From positions 676,714 to 740,713 of the forward strand of contig NZ_CP009961.1 of the NCBI RefSeq assembly GCF_000993805.1: a stretch of DNA of 64,000 nt, written 5' to 3'. Under the pieces are notes generated by a model. The model was not told the DNA's origin. It searched no databases and saw only the letters and a list, made by a program, of their open reading frames with translations. The translations under genes were made by a program, and so were the position numbers. Of this stretch, positions 1 to 8,375 are shown piece after piece; the stretch's first letter is position 1, and each line of letters starts with the position of its first letter. The DNA comes from Thermofilum uzonense (GTDB lineage: Archaea; Thermoproteota; Thermoprotei; Thermofilales; Thermofilaceae).

Positions 1-471
1 CCAGAGGTCGTGCGCCTCTATGAGGACGGCGTCCGCGGGAACCTTGTCGCCTTCCTCTACAATTATGATGTCTCCTGGTACGACTTCGCTTACTGGTATT
101 ATAGCTGTCTTGCCTTCGCGTACCACCTTGGCGTATGATGGCATCCATGCTTTAAGCTTCTCGACGGCTTTCTCGGCACGCCACTCTTGCAGCGTGTTAA
201 GGGTAGCGTTAAGAATTGTCAGGACAAGTATTGCTATTCCTAGGTTATTGGACCCTATTGCGAAGGATAGAGTACTCGCTATGAGTAGTAGTAAAGAGAG
301 AGGATCTACTAGGTGCTTTAGAAACTTCTTAAGGTTTCTAAAACGTTCTTTCCTTATCGAGAAGACGTTAAACCCATATTTAGAGAGTCTACGCTTGGCT
401 TCCTCCCAGGTAAGTCCTTCGGGGGATGTGCCTAAAGTAGTGTAGAGCTGCTCTGGGAGCAATGGCCTCAT
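1..471 (-). CDS. Cation-transporting P-type ATPase, N-terminal part (runs off the window)
   Basis: The first 157 codons of a leftward gene, starting at ATG 469-471 and still open at position 1. The N-terminus is the cation-ATPase N domain (a segment reading GLTWEEAKRRLSKYG near residue 19). Two hydrophobic helices follow around residues 50-85 (DPLSLLLLIASTLSFA, then GIAILVLTILNATLNTLQEW). After them comes the start of the actuator domain, with the P-type signature VVPGDIIIVEEGDKVPADA near residues 132-150. This order is that of P2/P3 ATPases pumping Ca2+, H+ or similar ions across the cytoplasmic membrane. The catalytic DKTGT loop and the ion-site residues lie outside the window, so the ion cannot be named. 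The assignment to the superfamily is firm. Confidence 0.9.
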   Translation of the reverse strand, partial: MRPLLPEQLYTTLGTSPEGLTWEEAKRRLSKYGFNVFSIRKERFRNLKKFLKHLVDPLSLLLLIASTLSFAIGSNNLGIAILVLTILNATLNTLQEWRAEKAVEKLKAWMPSYAKVVREGKTAIIPVSEVVPGDIIIVEEGDKVPADAVLIEAHDLW

Positions 472-1050
472 ATCTTGCCACCATCACCGGATCACTTGCT
501 CCACGTTATTGACCTGGCTTAATTACCTTTGCTCTAAAGCGTGCATTGTTTGGTTGAACTTGATAAATAAATAAAGGTCAATACCGCAACATCTTTAAAA
601 AATATTGAGAATTATGACCTCCTCCTCGGATGGGTCTATGGCTAGTCGAAATTCTCACTAAGCCAAGCATTTGAATGGGAGAGATATAAGTGGTAATATC
701 CTATCTTAAACCGTCAGCGTAACCCGTACCCAAAATCATTTTTTCACGTGTACTATTTAATTCTCGCCCTTAATAGCCTGAAAGCAGAATCATCACCTTC
801 TACCTTGAAACCGTAAGGGATGATCTTCGCCGCGGTTAAAACCCACTTCTAGGGGACTCGCGTACATCATCGGTTGTAATGGTCGATGAAGAGCCCCACA
901 GGTATTCAACTAGTCTTAAATAGAGCCCTCTGAATCCCTCAGACAAGCGATCCGTCCTAAACCCGGGCTCTTGTTTAGTATCAGCTGAACGTGGTCGGTT
1001 TTAGAGGTCTAGGCGTTTTGTTTGTCTTATAAGGTCTAGGTAGTGGTAGA
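472..1050. other. Non-coding or decayed stretch
   Basis: No intact gene is visible. On the minus strand, 753-848 encodes 31 residues (KWVLTAAKIIPYGFKVEGDD, then SAFRLLRARIK and a stop). It reads like the C-terminal end of a real protein but is preceded directly by an in-frame TAG, so it may be a remnant. I could not identify the family. The stretch just upstream of the ATPase start is AT-rich (about 555-605) and probably carries its promoter. Confidence 0.4.
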
Positions 1051-1547
1051 GTGGGGGAAATGACCGCTACTCCAACGGTTATCGTTAAGAACATCGACCT
1101 TCGTGTTTTGGCGCCAAGCCTTATCGGCGGTACATTGTGGCTGAGCCTCGATGCTTCTAGGCTTCTAGTCTCGTCTATTGATGCTGGGCTGAGGGTCATG
1201 GGTGTTGCTGAGCAGCGGTTGATAGTATTGAGGGTGCTCTGCAGCCTCTAAGTCTGGGCCTCGACAGCCTGCCCCTAGCCTCAATACTCGAGTCTTTGAA
1301 GAGTATTGCTCGGCGAGTAGATCTAGAACTCGGTGACTCAGGGCTCTCAATGACAGTTTATTATTGGCGTGAAAAATTCATACGTCTCAGGCTGCCTGCT
1401 GATAGGGGTATCCCGCCAAGCGTTAAGCCCCGCTTTGAGGCATCCATACCTTGCCTTGAAATTTTAAAGGAAACATTAAAGCTTGTAAGGCTCAGGGGAA
1501 GCGGGACGCTACAGGTCAAGGTAAAGGCGATACGCACGTCTTTTTAA
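1051..1547 (+). pseudogene. Frameshifted hypothetical gene
   Basis: Two reading frames join into one plausible protein of about 160 residues. The first runs from GTG 1051 (or ATG 1060) and contains NIDLRVLAPSLIGGTLWLSL and DASRLLVSSIDAGLRVMGVA. It stops at 1251. A second frame opens after a stop at 1209 and reads AAVDSIEGALQPLSLGLDSL, then continues through LASILESLKSIARRVDLELG to a stop at 1547. The crossover lies at about 1209-1220. A TATA-like sequence (CTTATAAGG) near 1027-1035 is correctly placed for a leaderless start. The protein family is not recognised. Either the gene is inactivated or one base is wrong in the assembly; the good promoter and intact flanks make the second possible. 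Confidence 0.45.
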
Positions 1548-1776
1548 AGGATCTATCTCGGGGCTTCCGAGTATTTAATTTCTCAGGTATCATTCCCATG
1601 AAGATGCACGTGGGCAGGGAAGTACTAGGCCTCGAGACCGAGTAAGGAAAAAGACGCATATTAGCTTGTATTGCTGGGAGTCTACCCCTAGCAAACTGTG
1701 AATGGTTAAATCCTAAACTCATAGGGGATAGAATAAAGAATAGACTTTTTGGTGGGACTACAGGCGTAGTACTGAT
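1548..1776. other. Intergenic, convergent
   Basis: A spacer between the 3' end of the frameshifted gene and the 3' end of the winged-helix regulator. I see no gene, RNA or clear repeat in it. Confidence 0.4.
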
Positions 1777-2142
1777 CTATAAGGAATAATCAGTTAATAT
1801 GGGAGAATCTTTAAAAAATATTTTTTCCAGGAGTCCTTTGAGCTTCTCTCCTAGTTCCTCGTATTTTTTGCGCCCGAGCTCGGATAGATAGACTTTGACT
1901 TCGAGGCCCTTGTGTTTACCGGGCTCCCTCCAGAGCTCAATGTAGCCATTCTCGGCCAGGCGGCGGAGGTGCGTGTCCAGGTCGCCCCAATTTATTCCGA
2001 GGCTTTTTCTTAGTTCCCCCATCGTCATACCGCCTATTGTGTATAGCAGAGTTACTATCATGAAGCGTTTCGGGTTCATAAGGATCGGGTCTAGCTCCTG
2101 CAATAATTCAGCTAGATTAGCCTTCATAGTATCACTGGGCAA
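1777..2142 (-). CDS. Winged-helix transcriptional regulator
   Basis: A 121-residue protein that is almost entirely a winged helix-turn-helix domain of the ArsR/MarR-like type (PF13601-like). A helix before the HTH reads NPKRFMIVTLLYTIGGMT. The recognition region is MGELRKSLGINWGDLDTHLR, followed by the wing (GYIELWREPGKHKGLEVKVY) and a C-terminal dimerisation helix (YEELGEKLKGLLEKIF). Such proteins bind DNA as dimers. Its start overlaps the end of the upstream membrane protein by 11 bp, so the two are translated together. It probably represses its own two-gene operon; the repeated CAGTTTAAA sites near 2802 and 2864 are candidate operators. No ligand can be deduced. Confidence 0.75.
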   Translation of the reverse strand: MPSDTMKANLAELLQELDPILMNPKRFMIVTLLYTIGGMTMGELRKSLGINWGDLDTHLRRLAENGYIELWREPGKHKGLEVKVYLSELGRKKYEELGEKLKGLLEKIFFKDSPILTDYSL

Positions 2143-2758
2143 AAAAGATTTTCCTGGACGCCATAAGAGCTATTAGCGCTGAAACAGTATAGCTGAGCAG
2201 CATCAAGCCTAGCGATAGGAACCAGCCCGCCAGGTAATTATTGAGCGTGACGTAAACGATGAGAGGCGAGGTAACTATGAGAATTATGGACGAGACTAAA
2301 AGGGGTCTAGAAAGTATCTCTCCCCTCTTCCATGCGTCTCTCTCGTAAAGCAAGTGTAGACCTAGTAGTGAGACTGCTATCGATGGGTACCAGGCTATGC
2401 TAAACCAAATCCATCTCGGGGAGACGGGCAGTGTATAAAATACTGTGAAGGAGGCCCCGAATAGGGCTGCTTCCTTCAATGAGAACCTCTTTCTTGATTC
2501 AAGTTGAGGAATGCTTCTCAGCGCAGCAATTAAGCCCCCTACAAGTGGTATAAGTGAGGCCACGGCGGCGCCATTCCAGTAGAAGGCACTCGTGTTCCCT
2601 AAAGCAAACGCTAGAGAAACAACTAGTAGCCAGTATGCGGTCATAAAACTGCCAATAAAGAGGAATTGGTAAGCCGAGGCGACTGAGACAAAATACTTTC
2701 TGAGCTTTGAGGCTAGTTGGAAAATGTCAGAGGCCTCTTTAACAAAGTTTTCAGCCAT
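2132..2758 (-). CDS. Polytopic membrane protein of unknown function
   Basis: About 208 residues with roughly six hydrophobic segments: one near residues 30-52 (AYQFLFIGSFMTAYWLLVVS), a pair around 62-80, then 100-135, and two close to the C-terminus. The first 25 residues are cytosolic and helical. No catalytic or transport motif is visible. ATG 2758 is preferred to TTG 2770, but a TATA-like box at 2791-2800 would place transcription close to either, so the mRNA has little or no leader. It is the first gene of a two-gene unit with the winged-helix regulator. This layout resembles archaeal pairs in which a membrane protein is controlled by a co-encoded one-component regulator. Confidence 0.6.
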   Translation of the reverse strand: MAENFVKEASDIFQLASKLRKYFVSVASAYQFLFIGSFMTAYWLLVVSLAFALGNTSAFYWNGAAVASLIPLVGGLIAALRSIPQLESRKRFSLKEAALFGASFTVFYTLPVSPRWIWFSIAWYPSIAVSLLGLHLLYERDAWKRGEILSRPLLVSSIILIVTSPLIVYVTLNNYLAGWFLSLGLMLLSYTVSALIALMASRKIFFAQ

Positions 2759-2790
2759 TGTTACACCCAATATATGAAATCAAACTGCTG

Positions 2791-2872
2791 TAATTTATAA
2801 CCAGTTTAAACTCTTAAATTAAGAGAACGTGAATTGGACTGAATATACTGATAGAATGTAAAACAGTTTAAA
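2791..2872 (-). promoter_or_regulatory. Promoter and repeated CAGTTTAAA motif before the membrane protein/regulator pair
   Basis: A TATA-like box (TTATAAATT on the minus strand) lies at 2791-2800. Just upstream is CAGTTTAAA at 2802-2810, repeated exactly at 2864-2872. A related inverted CAAACTG lies at 2781-2787. Repeats flanking a core promoter beside a regulator gene are typical of autoregulation. The operator role is inferred. Confidence 0.4.
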
Positions 2873-2911
2873 AGATTTGGAGAGCTGAGCAAAATAACAC
2901 GCTTTTATCCG

Positions 2912-4264
2912 CTATGCGATTATCTCGAATTTTTCAGACCTTCCTATGACAATTATTGACCCCAGCGAGACTAGGAAGGCGAGAGCCGCTAATTGGGTTA
3001 TAGGTATGCCCTGGAAGCCGACCATGCTTGCAGCGGTGGAGACGAAGAAACTGTATGTCATGATGCCTCCCTTAGCGCATCTACCCGTTATGGGGTCGCA
3101 CTGGAGAACCTCTGTCTCCACTGTGCCTGAGCCTGAGTTTATGAGGCCAAACTTGTCGTAGCTTAGAGTCGCATTGATTACCACCTTTACCGGGATCCCT
3201 TGGACTCTACCCGTCGTGGCGAGCCTTACGTCGACAGTCCTGCCTATATATTGGTTGTTGTAGACTAGGTTTGCGGCGTTAAGCCTGTTGAAAACTACTC
3301 TAACCTCGCTGGTCGATATAGGTGTGTAGTCGAGTTTCCCGTTGTTAAGCTGTACGATTACGCTCTCGTTCACGTAGCCGGCTTGGCACCCTGAAGGCGT
3401 CGTGCAAGAGGCAGCACTTATGTCTAGGATCTTGTTTACACCACCCGTGGTTGCTCCGACGAGGGCCGAGTATAGTGCCCCAGCAGCAGTTAGGCCTATG
3501 AGGAGGACTAGTATTGCCTTTGATAGTGTCCCCAGGCCTGGCTTCACGAAGAAGACGTTGAAGAAGAACCTTTTCATCGACGCGTAGACTCGAAGCATTC
3601 CTAGTCTCTCAAGGTCTAGGACGATCGGCAGTAACGCTATGCCTCCTATGAAGCCACCGGCGTGGGCGAAAACCGCTACCCCGAGGCTTGCTCCAAGGTA
3701 GCCTTGAACTATCTGTGTCGCGAACCAGAAGAGAATGTAGGCCGCGGCACGCGTAGTGAAGCAGAAAGGTATGAAGAAGTAGAAGAAGCACATGGTCAGC
3801 CTCGTGCCTGGGAACAGTAGGAGATAGGCCCCTAGAACGCCGCTTATAGCACCGCTTGCCCCCAGGGCGGGAATAAACGCGGAGGAAGCGCCTTCGACCG
3901 GTATGAAGGCTGTATGAAATATTGTGGCTAGAATGCCGCTTAGGAAGTATAATGCTAGGAAGCGTCTGGCCCCTGTCGCGACTTCAACTTGCTTACCGAA
4001 CGTGTAGAGGTAGAGCATGTTGAAGAAGATGTGAGCTAGGTTTGCGTGCAAAAACATTGAGGTGAAGATGCGGTAGAAGGCTTCTGGCTTCATGATGAAG
4101 GCTGGGACAAACGCGAATGCCTGTACCCACACATCCTCCACGGCGAGGAAGCCGTTGTTAATCGACGTGAGAAGGTAAATCACGACGTTTGCGACTACAA
4201 GCCCGATTGTGGCGATGGGTCTAACGTGCTCGATTTCCTCGTAGTGTGGATAGGCTATACCCAT
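2912..4264 (-). CDS. Rhomboid-family intramembrane serine protease with a C-terminal extracytoplasmic domain
   Basis: About 450 residues. The rhomboid core has the conserved HIFFNMLYLY helix near residue 80, the nucleophile motif GASGAISG near residue 136, and the partner histidine in FAHAGGF near residue 200. Together these form the Ser-His dyad that cleaves transmembrane substrates. After six core helices comes an unusual region of about 150 residues with two short cysteine pairs (CTTPSGC and CDPITGRC), then a last helix near the C-terminus. That region should lie outside the membrane. ATG 4264 is chosen over an upstream in-frame start at 4390 because a TATA-like box (4291-4302) sits about 30 nt before it and the longer form would overlap the threonine synthase gene. 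Substrates are unknown. Confidence 0.85.
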   Translation of the reverse strand: MGIAYPHYEEIEHVRPIATIGLVVANVVIYLLTSINNGFLAVEDVWVQAFAFVPAFIMKPEAFYRIFTSMFLHANLAHIFFNMLYLYTFGKQVEVATGARRFLALYFLSGILATIFHTAFIPVEGASSAFIPALGASGAISGVLGAYLLLFPGTRLTMCFFYFFIPFCFTTRAAAYILFWFATQIVQGYLGASLGVAVFAHAGGFIGGIALLPIVLDLERLGMLRVYASMKRFFFNVFFVKPGLGTLSKAILVLLIGLTAAGALYSALVGATTGGVNKILDISAASCTTPSGCQAGYVNESVIVQLNNGKLDYTPISTSEVRVVFNRLNAANLVYNNQYIGRTVDVRLATTGRVQGIPVKVVINATLSYDKFGLINSGSGTVETEVLQCDPITGRCAKGGIMTYSFFVSTAASMVGFQGIPITQLAALAFLVSLGSIIVIGRSEKFEIIA

Positions 4265-4358
4265 GTGTCCCGATATAGAATCATGTAAGACATTATATAA
4301 ATGATAGCCCTTCAAGCGATAAAGTATTTTCTTGCTTGAATCGCTGTAATCTATTCTA

Positions 4359-5468
4359 CTAAAAAGGTAAAATCCTAGATATCTTCTCAATAGCCTTCAA
4401 GCCTGAACCTGTCAGGGGTACTAAGACACTATCACCTCTTGAAAGCTTACCTGTCTCGATCAGCCTTTTCAATGCAGGATACACTGTAGCACTTGTCGGC
4501 TCTACGAAGAGCCCCAGCTTGGCTAGGGATTTCACACCCACTACTATCTCATCGTTTCGTACCAGAAGTACATCGCCCCTTGAGAGCTTAATGCTCTCGA
4601 CTATTTCTCGGAGTCTCGGAGGACTTTTTACAGCCACGCCGTCAGCTAGAACCTCATCCTCTCTAAACTCGGGAGGCCTACCATGGAAAGCCTCGTAGAC
4701 GGGAGTATTTGAAGCGGCTTGAACCCCGTATAATCTCGGGAGAGAGTCTAGGAGCCCCTGGGCATAGAGCCTCTGGAATCCCCAGGCCAGGCCTAGTATA
4801 ATGCCTCCGCTGCCGACAGGTGCTATTACAGCGTCGGGTGCACCGTACTCCTCAAAGAACTCATATGCTATCGTGGTGTTCGCCTCCGGGAAGAAGGGGC
4901 TCCACAAATGACTAGCGTAATAACCCTTACCTAGTTCCCTGAGAGCCCGCCTGGTAGCCTCTTCTCGTCCACCCTCAACCTCGACAAGCTCAGCACCATA
5001 TGCCTTTATCTGCGTCTTCTTACCTATAGGCGCTCTGGCTGGAGTGTATACTCTACATTTGATGCCCGCCGCTGAGGCATACGCTGATAGAGATGCTCCC
5101 GCGTTCCCAGAGCTATCGATGACGATCTCCCGTACCCCCCAGGCTTTCAGATTGCTTATGGCTAGGCTTGAGCCTCTATCCTTGAAGGAGCCCGTGGGGT
5201 TCATGAACTCGAGTTTAAAGTGGACGTTCACCCCGTTGATTCGCGTTTTAACTACGGGTGTCCCGCCTTCACCTAGGCTAACGGGTTCAACGCCTTCAGG
5301 TAGGGGCAAGGATAACTTGTAACGCCACATCCCTTTAACTCCTTCGAGAGGTTTGAATGAAAAGTGTCCTTCGATGAGTAGGGGCGAGCCGCAAATGCAG
5401 GACCAGATTGGCTCGTTGAGAGGATATTCGCGTCCACAGGAGGGACATTTTAGGCGGAAGGACGCCAC
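4359..5468 (-). CDS. thrC: Threonine synthase
   Basis: A 369-residue PLP enzyme that converts O-phospho-L-homoserine to threonine. The N-terminus carries a zinc ribbon (C8, C11, C24, C26), typical of archaeal and bacterial class threonine synthases. The PLP lysine lies in NPTGSFKDRG near residue 94, the substrate-binding loop is SSGNAGASLSAYA, and the phosphate-binding glycine loop is PVGSGGIILG. The C-terminal PLTGSGLKA motif is also typical. The start is a GTG at 5466-5468, with an AT-rich TTTAAA-containing stretch directly upstream. The rhomboid gene follows on the same strand after 94 bp but has its own promoter. Length and motifs are normal. Confidence 0.93.
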   Translation of the reverse strand: MASFRLKCPSCGREYPLNEPIWSCICGSPLLIEGHFSFKPLEGVKGMWRYKLSLPLPEGVEPVSLGEGGTPVVKTRINGVNVHFKLEFMNPTGSFKDRGSSLAISNLKAWGVREIVIDSSGNAGASLSAYASAAGIKCRVYTPARAPIGKKTQIKAYGAELVEVEGGREEATRRALRELGKGYYASHLWSPFFPEANTTIAYEFFEEYGAPDAVIAPVGSGGIILGLAWGFQRLYAQGLLDSLPRLYGVQAASNTPVYEAFHGRPPEFREDEVLADGVAVKSPPRLREIVESIKLSRGDVLLVRNDEIVVGVKSLAKLGLFVEPTSATVYPALKRLIETGKLSRGDSVLVPLTGSGLKAIEKISRILPF

Positions 5469-5526
5469 GATTTAAACGTGTTTCGAGGATATATCACCTT
5501 ATCTCTTACCCTCTAATGAGAAGATA

Positions 5527-6060
5527 TTATCCTAGCATGTCGAAAAGTTCGCATAAGCTCATGAGGTCTCTCCCAAGGTTTAAGACCTTCAGTGATGGGA
5601 ATGCCTTGGAGACCCTCTCACATATCGCTGGGTTATCGTCGACGAAGACCGCTTCCTCAGGCTTCACATTGAGGACTCCGAGTATTTTACGGATCATCTT
5701 ATCCTTGAATGGGTGGGGCTCTATGACAATGACTTTGAAGTAATCGCTTAAGCCGAAAGCCTCCAGAGCCGACATTCCTTTTTCGGGGTAGTTCCAGCTC
5801 GCGACGGCTAAAAGTACACCTTTTACCCTTGCATCCTCCAACAATTTTCTTGCGCATGGGTTCAACTTTATGACTTCACCGTTCGAATCAACAAGCTCCT
5901 CATCGGAAACACGTCTGTAAGGGGGGCTAGTCGTCGAGATATCGGGGTGGCTCCACAGCGTCCTGTCTAGGTCAAGTATAAGTAGCCTCACGTTTTGTTC
6001 CAGGGTTAGAGGGTATTTATTTGTTATAGGAAAAGGCTTCAGCTTTGTAATCCTCATCAC
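5527..6060 (-). CDS. HAD-superfamily phosphatase, MDP-1-like
   Basis: A 177-residue protein of the HAD superfamily, closest in layout to magnesium-dependent phosphatase 1. Motif I is LILDLDRTLW (D-x-D-x-T/S) near residues 28-37, motif II is the serine in VASWNYPEKG, and motifs III/IV are the lysine region HPFKDKMIRKIL and VFVDDNPAIC. There is no large cap domain, as expected for MDP-1. Members dephosphorylate small phosphoesters or protein phosphotyrosine in vitro; the natural substrate is unknown. Two tandem ATG codons (6060 and 6057) are possible starts. Confidence 0.8.
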   Translation of the reverse strand: MMRITKLKPFPITNKYPLTLEQNVRLLILDLDRTLWSHPDISTTSPPYRRVSDEELVDSNGEVIKLNPCARKLLEDARVKGVLLAVASWNYPEKGMSALEAFGLSDYFKVIVIEPHPFKDKMIRKILGVLNVKPEEAVFVDDNPAICERVSKAFPSLKVLNLGRDLMSLCELFDMLG

Positions 6061-6122
6061 ATCTCAGTTCGTCTCTTCTTCATCCTTAAATCTAACAACT
6101 CTGTGGAAACCTATATTTCTTC

Positions 6123-6731
6123 CTACATGCCCGTGCCCCTCGCCCCGTAACACTGTAAGGGTTTAGCCAATACGACATAATTTCTGCCTGAGAAGAGCGC
6201 TACGCCTACTGGCCTGTATCCTCTCCTAGAATAGAACCTCAAGGCTCTGTTCTCGACATCAACGTCCAATAAAATCCAATCTTTACCCATTTTCTTACAG
6301 ATTACTTCGACGCCTCTGAGTGATGAGGAGCCGTACCCTTTACCGGGAATTAAGGAGGCTAGGAAAACCAGGTGGCATGAATTCTCAAATCTCTTCAGCA
6401 ATCCTCGATACCTTACACTCTCTCCAAGCCAGCCCATGACTTCTAGGAGAAGGCTTAGGGAAATGCTTCTCAGGAGGCTTGTAAGAGCTTCCCTGCTAAT
6501 GCCTGAGGCTGTATTAGAATTGTCGTGGAGGATGGCAACGGATAATACGCGCCCGGCTTTAACGACACATATGGCTCGAAAGAGTCTAGAACGAGTTAAC
6601 AATTCAATAGCGTAAAAGAACTCTAGGAGCTTTGCCTTGTCCCTGAATAACCTCTTAAATAGCGGATTGTTCTTAAACGCCCAGTAGAGAACACGGTGCG
6701 AGCCGGTGCAGGAGCTAGAGAGGCTTGCCAC
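6123..6731 (-). CDS. GNAT-family N-acetyltransferase-like protein
   Basis: A 202-residue protein. The C-terminal part has the GNAT acetyl-CoA loop (IPGKGYGSSSLRGVEVICKK, with the GxGxG/A-like turn). It is followed by the usual beta strand and ENRALRFYSRRGYRPVG, in which the asparagine and the F/Y-x-x-x-G-Y motif are typical. The N-terminal half is divergent and could bind the acceptor. The start is GTG 6731. A minus-strand TATA-like sequence at about 6753-6760 is placed for a leaderless mRNA. The gene is divergent from the nitrilase-type gene, with only 36 bp between the two starts. The acceptor substrate is unknown. Confidence 0.65.
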   Translation of the reverse strand: MASLSSSCTGSHRVLYWAFKNNPLFKRLFRDKAKLLEFFYAIELLTRSRLFRAICVVKAGRVLSVAILHDNSNTASGISREALTSLLRSISLSLLLEVMGWLGESVRYRGLLKRFENSCHLVFLASLIPGKGYGSSSLRGVEVICKKMGKDWILLDVDVENRALRFYSRRGYRPVGVALFSGRNYVVLAKPLQCYGARGTGM

Positions 6732-6767
6732 GCTATATTTTTTAAGGAAAACGCTATAAATACTTAC
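6732..6767. promoter_or_regulatory. Compact divergent promoter (two facing TATA-like boxes)
   Basis: Only 36 bp separate the GTG starts of two divergent genes. TATATTTTT at about 6734-6742 serves the rightward amidase. TTTATAG on the minus strand at about 6755-6760 serves the leftward acetyltransferase. Both give leaderless transcripts that start almost inside the other gene's promoter, so the two probably compete. Confidence 0.45.
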
Positions 6768-7568
6768 GTGAGAGTTGCTCTACACCAGTTTTCCGTCAAA
6801 GCCGGTAAGGAAGAGAACTTGAAGAGGACGCTAAGCCTTATAGAGTCATTTGATGCCGACCTACATGTATTCCCTGAGTACCTCATGGGCGTTGGAGAAA
6901 GAGGAGTTACACGTGACTATGTCCATGCAAATGCCGAGCCACTTGATGGCCCTTTTAACTCCAGGATACTGGAGAAGAGCAGGGAGTTAGGTGTCGCAGT
7001 TGTATTCACTTCTTTTACCCGTGAGGAAGGCGGGACCTATAACGCTGCAATCTTAGCCGAGCAGGGGGTAATCAGATCTATTTACAGGAAAATTCACTTG
7101 TTCGATGCTTTTGGGTATCGGGAGTCCGAGGTATTCTCGCACGGGAGTTCACTTGCCCTTGCACAGGTTGGACAATTCACTATAGGGCTCGCTGTTTGCT
7201 TCGACCTCAGGTTCCCTGAACTCTTCAGGGCACTCGCGCTTAAAGGGGCAAATCTGATAGTTGTTCCTTCGGCTTGGTATAGGGGCGCCTATAAGGTTGA
7301 GCAGTGGTGGACCCTAACTGCTTCACGCGCCCATGAGAACACTCTCTTTCTGGTAGCCGTGAACCAGACTGGTGAGCTCTTCACGGGCCACAGTACAGTT
7401 GTGAGCCCCATGGGCCATAGGCTTCTCGATCTGGGAGAGGAGGAGAGAAGCATCATCGTAGATATAGATCCATCCGAGGTTGAGGAGGCCCGGAAAGGAG
7501 TCCCCGTGCTAAGGCTTCTGAGACGAGATCTTTACGTCGAGTGGTATAGTAATCTAACAGGGGGCTAG
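6768..7568 (+). CDS. Carbon-nitrogen hydrolase (nitrilase superfamily amidase)
   Basis: A 266-residue enzyme with the complete catalytic triad of the superfamily: Glu37 in FPEYL, Lys108 in IYRKIHLFD and Cys144 in AVCFDLRFPE. The length and the DLRFPELFRALA segment resemble the Nit1/Nit2 and deaminated-glutathione/omega-amidase branch, which hydrolyses amides of small acids in the cytoplasm. The start is GTG 6768, about 30 nt after a TATA-like box at 6734-6742. An upstream in-frame start at 6696 would run through the promoter and into the divergent gene and was rejected. Its last four bases overlap the end of the convergent HAD gene. The exact substrate is not determinable from sequence. Confidence 0.85.
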   Translation: MRVALHQFSVKAGKEENLKRTLSLIESFDADLHVFPEYLMGVGERGVTRDYVHANAEPLDGPFNSRILEKSRELGVAVVFTSFTREEGGTYNAAILAEQGVIRSIYRKIHLFDAFGYRESEVFSHGSSLALAQVGQFTIGLAVCFDLRFPELFRALALKGANLIVVPSAWYRGAYKVEQWWTLTASRAHENTLFLVAVNQTGELFTGHSTVVSPMGHRLLDLGEEERSIIVDIDPSEVEEARKGVPVLRLLRRDLYVEWYSNLTGG

Positions 7569-8269
7569 CCGAGAAAACGCTTCACGACGCCAGGCACCTC
7601 CCTGAGCGAGCCGACGACCGCTATCCTGAGTTTCTCGTCTATAACTATTTCTCTCCTCCCCCAGTCTACTAGGATGGCTGCAAGCCCAGCGTTGAGTGCT
7701 CCTGCGAGGTCTTCCTGGGGGCTGTCTCCGACGTGAACGCAACTACCCGTCTCAACCCTTAGGGCCTGGAGCATTTCCCTGAAAGGCTTAGCGTCGGGTT
7801 TAAGGGATTTAGCCTCGTCCGCGTATACCTGTACCTTAAAGTATTTGCCGAGACCTGCTTTATCGAGGAGTATCCTCGTCACATAGCCTGGCCAGAATAT
7901 GACGTTGCTTGTAACGGCTAGCTGATAACCATTGCTGTCAAGCTCCTCAACGGTTTCGATAGCTCCATCAAGTAACAGTTGCTTAGGGTCGACCGTGTTT
8001 GCGGCCCTCGCGGTAGCCCAGTATAGTTCATACTTGGTGAGGCCGGGAAGTGACTCAAGGAATATGCTTGTTGAGCTCGAGATTACATCCTCCCCAATGA
8101 TTGCGCCACGCCGCCGGGCATTCTTCACAGCTGTATAAGCCCTCTTGATGGATGAAAACGCCTCGTTCTCTTGCCTACCGCTGAGCTCGGAGAGGGCCTT
8201 TGCTATCTCTTTGTAGAAAACATCCACGTTCAGGAGGGTCGACCAGACATCGAAGCTTACTCCCTTCAC
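7565..8269 (-). CDS. HAD-family hydrolase (type II, with a helical cap)
   Basis: A 234-residue haloacid-dehalogenase-like phosphatase. Motif I is VSFDVWSTLL (D-x-W, where the usual second aspartate of phosphatases is replaced by Trp). The cap is helical (about residues 15-95). Motif II is TSNVIFWPG, motif III is the lysine in KSLKPDAKPF, and motif IV is VHVGDSPQED. The DVWST form is common in archaeal HAD proteins of unknown substrate and in dehalogenase-like members. The 3' end overlaps the amidase 3' end by 4 bp (convergent). Confidence 0.8.
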   Translation of the reverse strand: MKGVSFDVWSTLLNVDVFYKEIAKALSELSGRQENEAFSSIKRAYTAVKNARRRGAIIGEDVISSSTSIFLESLPGLTKYELYWATARAANTVDPKQLLLDGAIETVEELDSNGYQLAVTSNVIFWPGYVTRILLDKAGLGKYFKVQVYADEAKSLKPDAKPFREMLQALRVETGSCVHVGDSPQEDLAGALNAGLAAILVDWGRREIVIDEKLRIAVVGSLREVPGVVKRFLG

Positions 8270-8375
8270 GATGCTTCATCATAGCTGGGGGTAAATTAAT
8301 ATTGCATAGATACGTCTAGCCGGTGCGTAATGCGAGTACGTTAACCATATAACGGGAAAGCCCGAGTGAAAGACC

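Noticed and set aside
4265-4390. N-terminal extension of the rhomboid gene
   Set aside because: A TATA-like box lies inside it, it overlaps threonine synthase, and the conserved protein starts at 4264.
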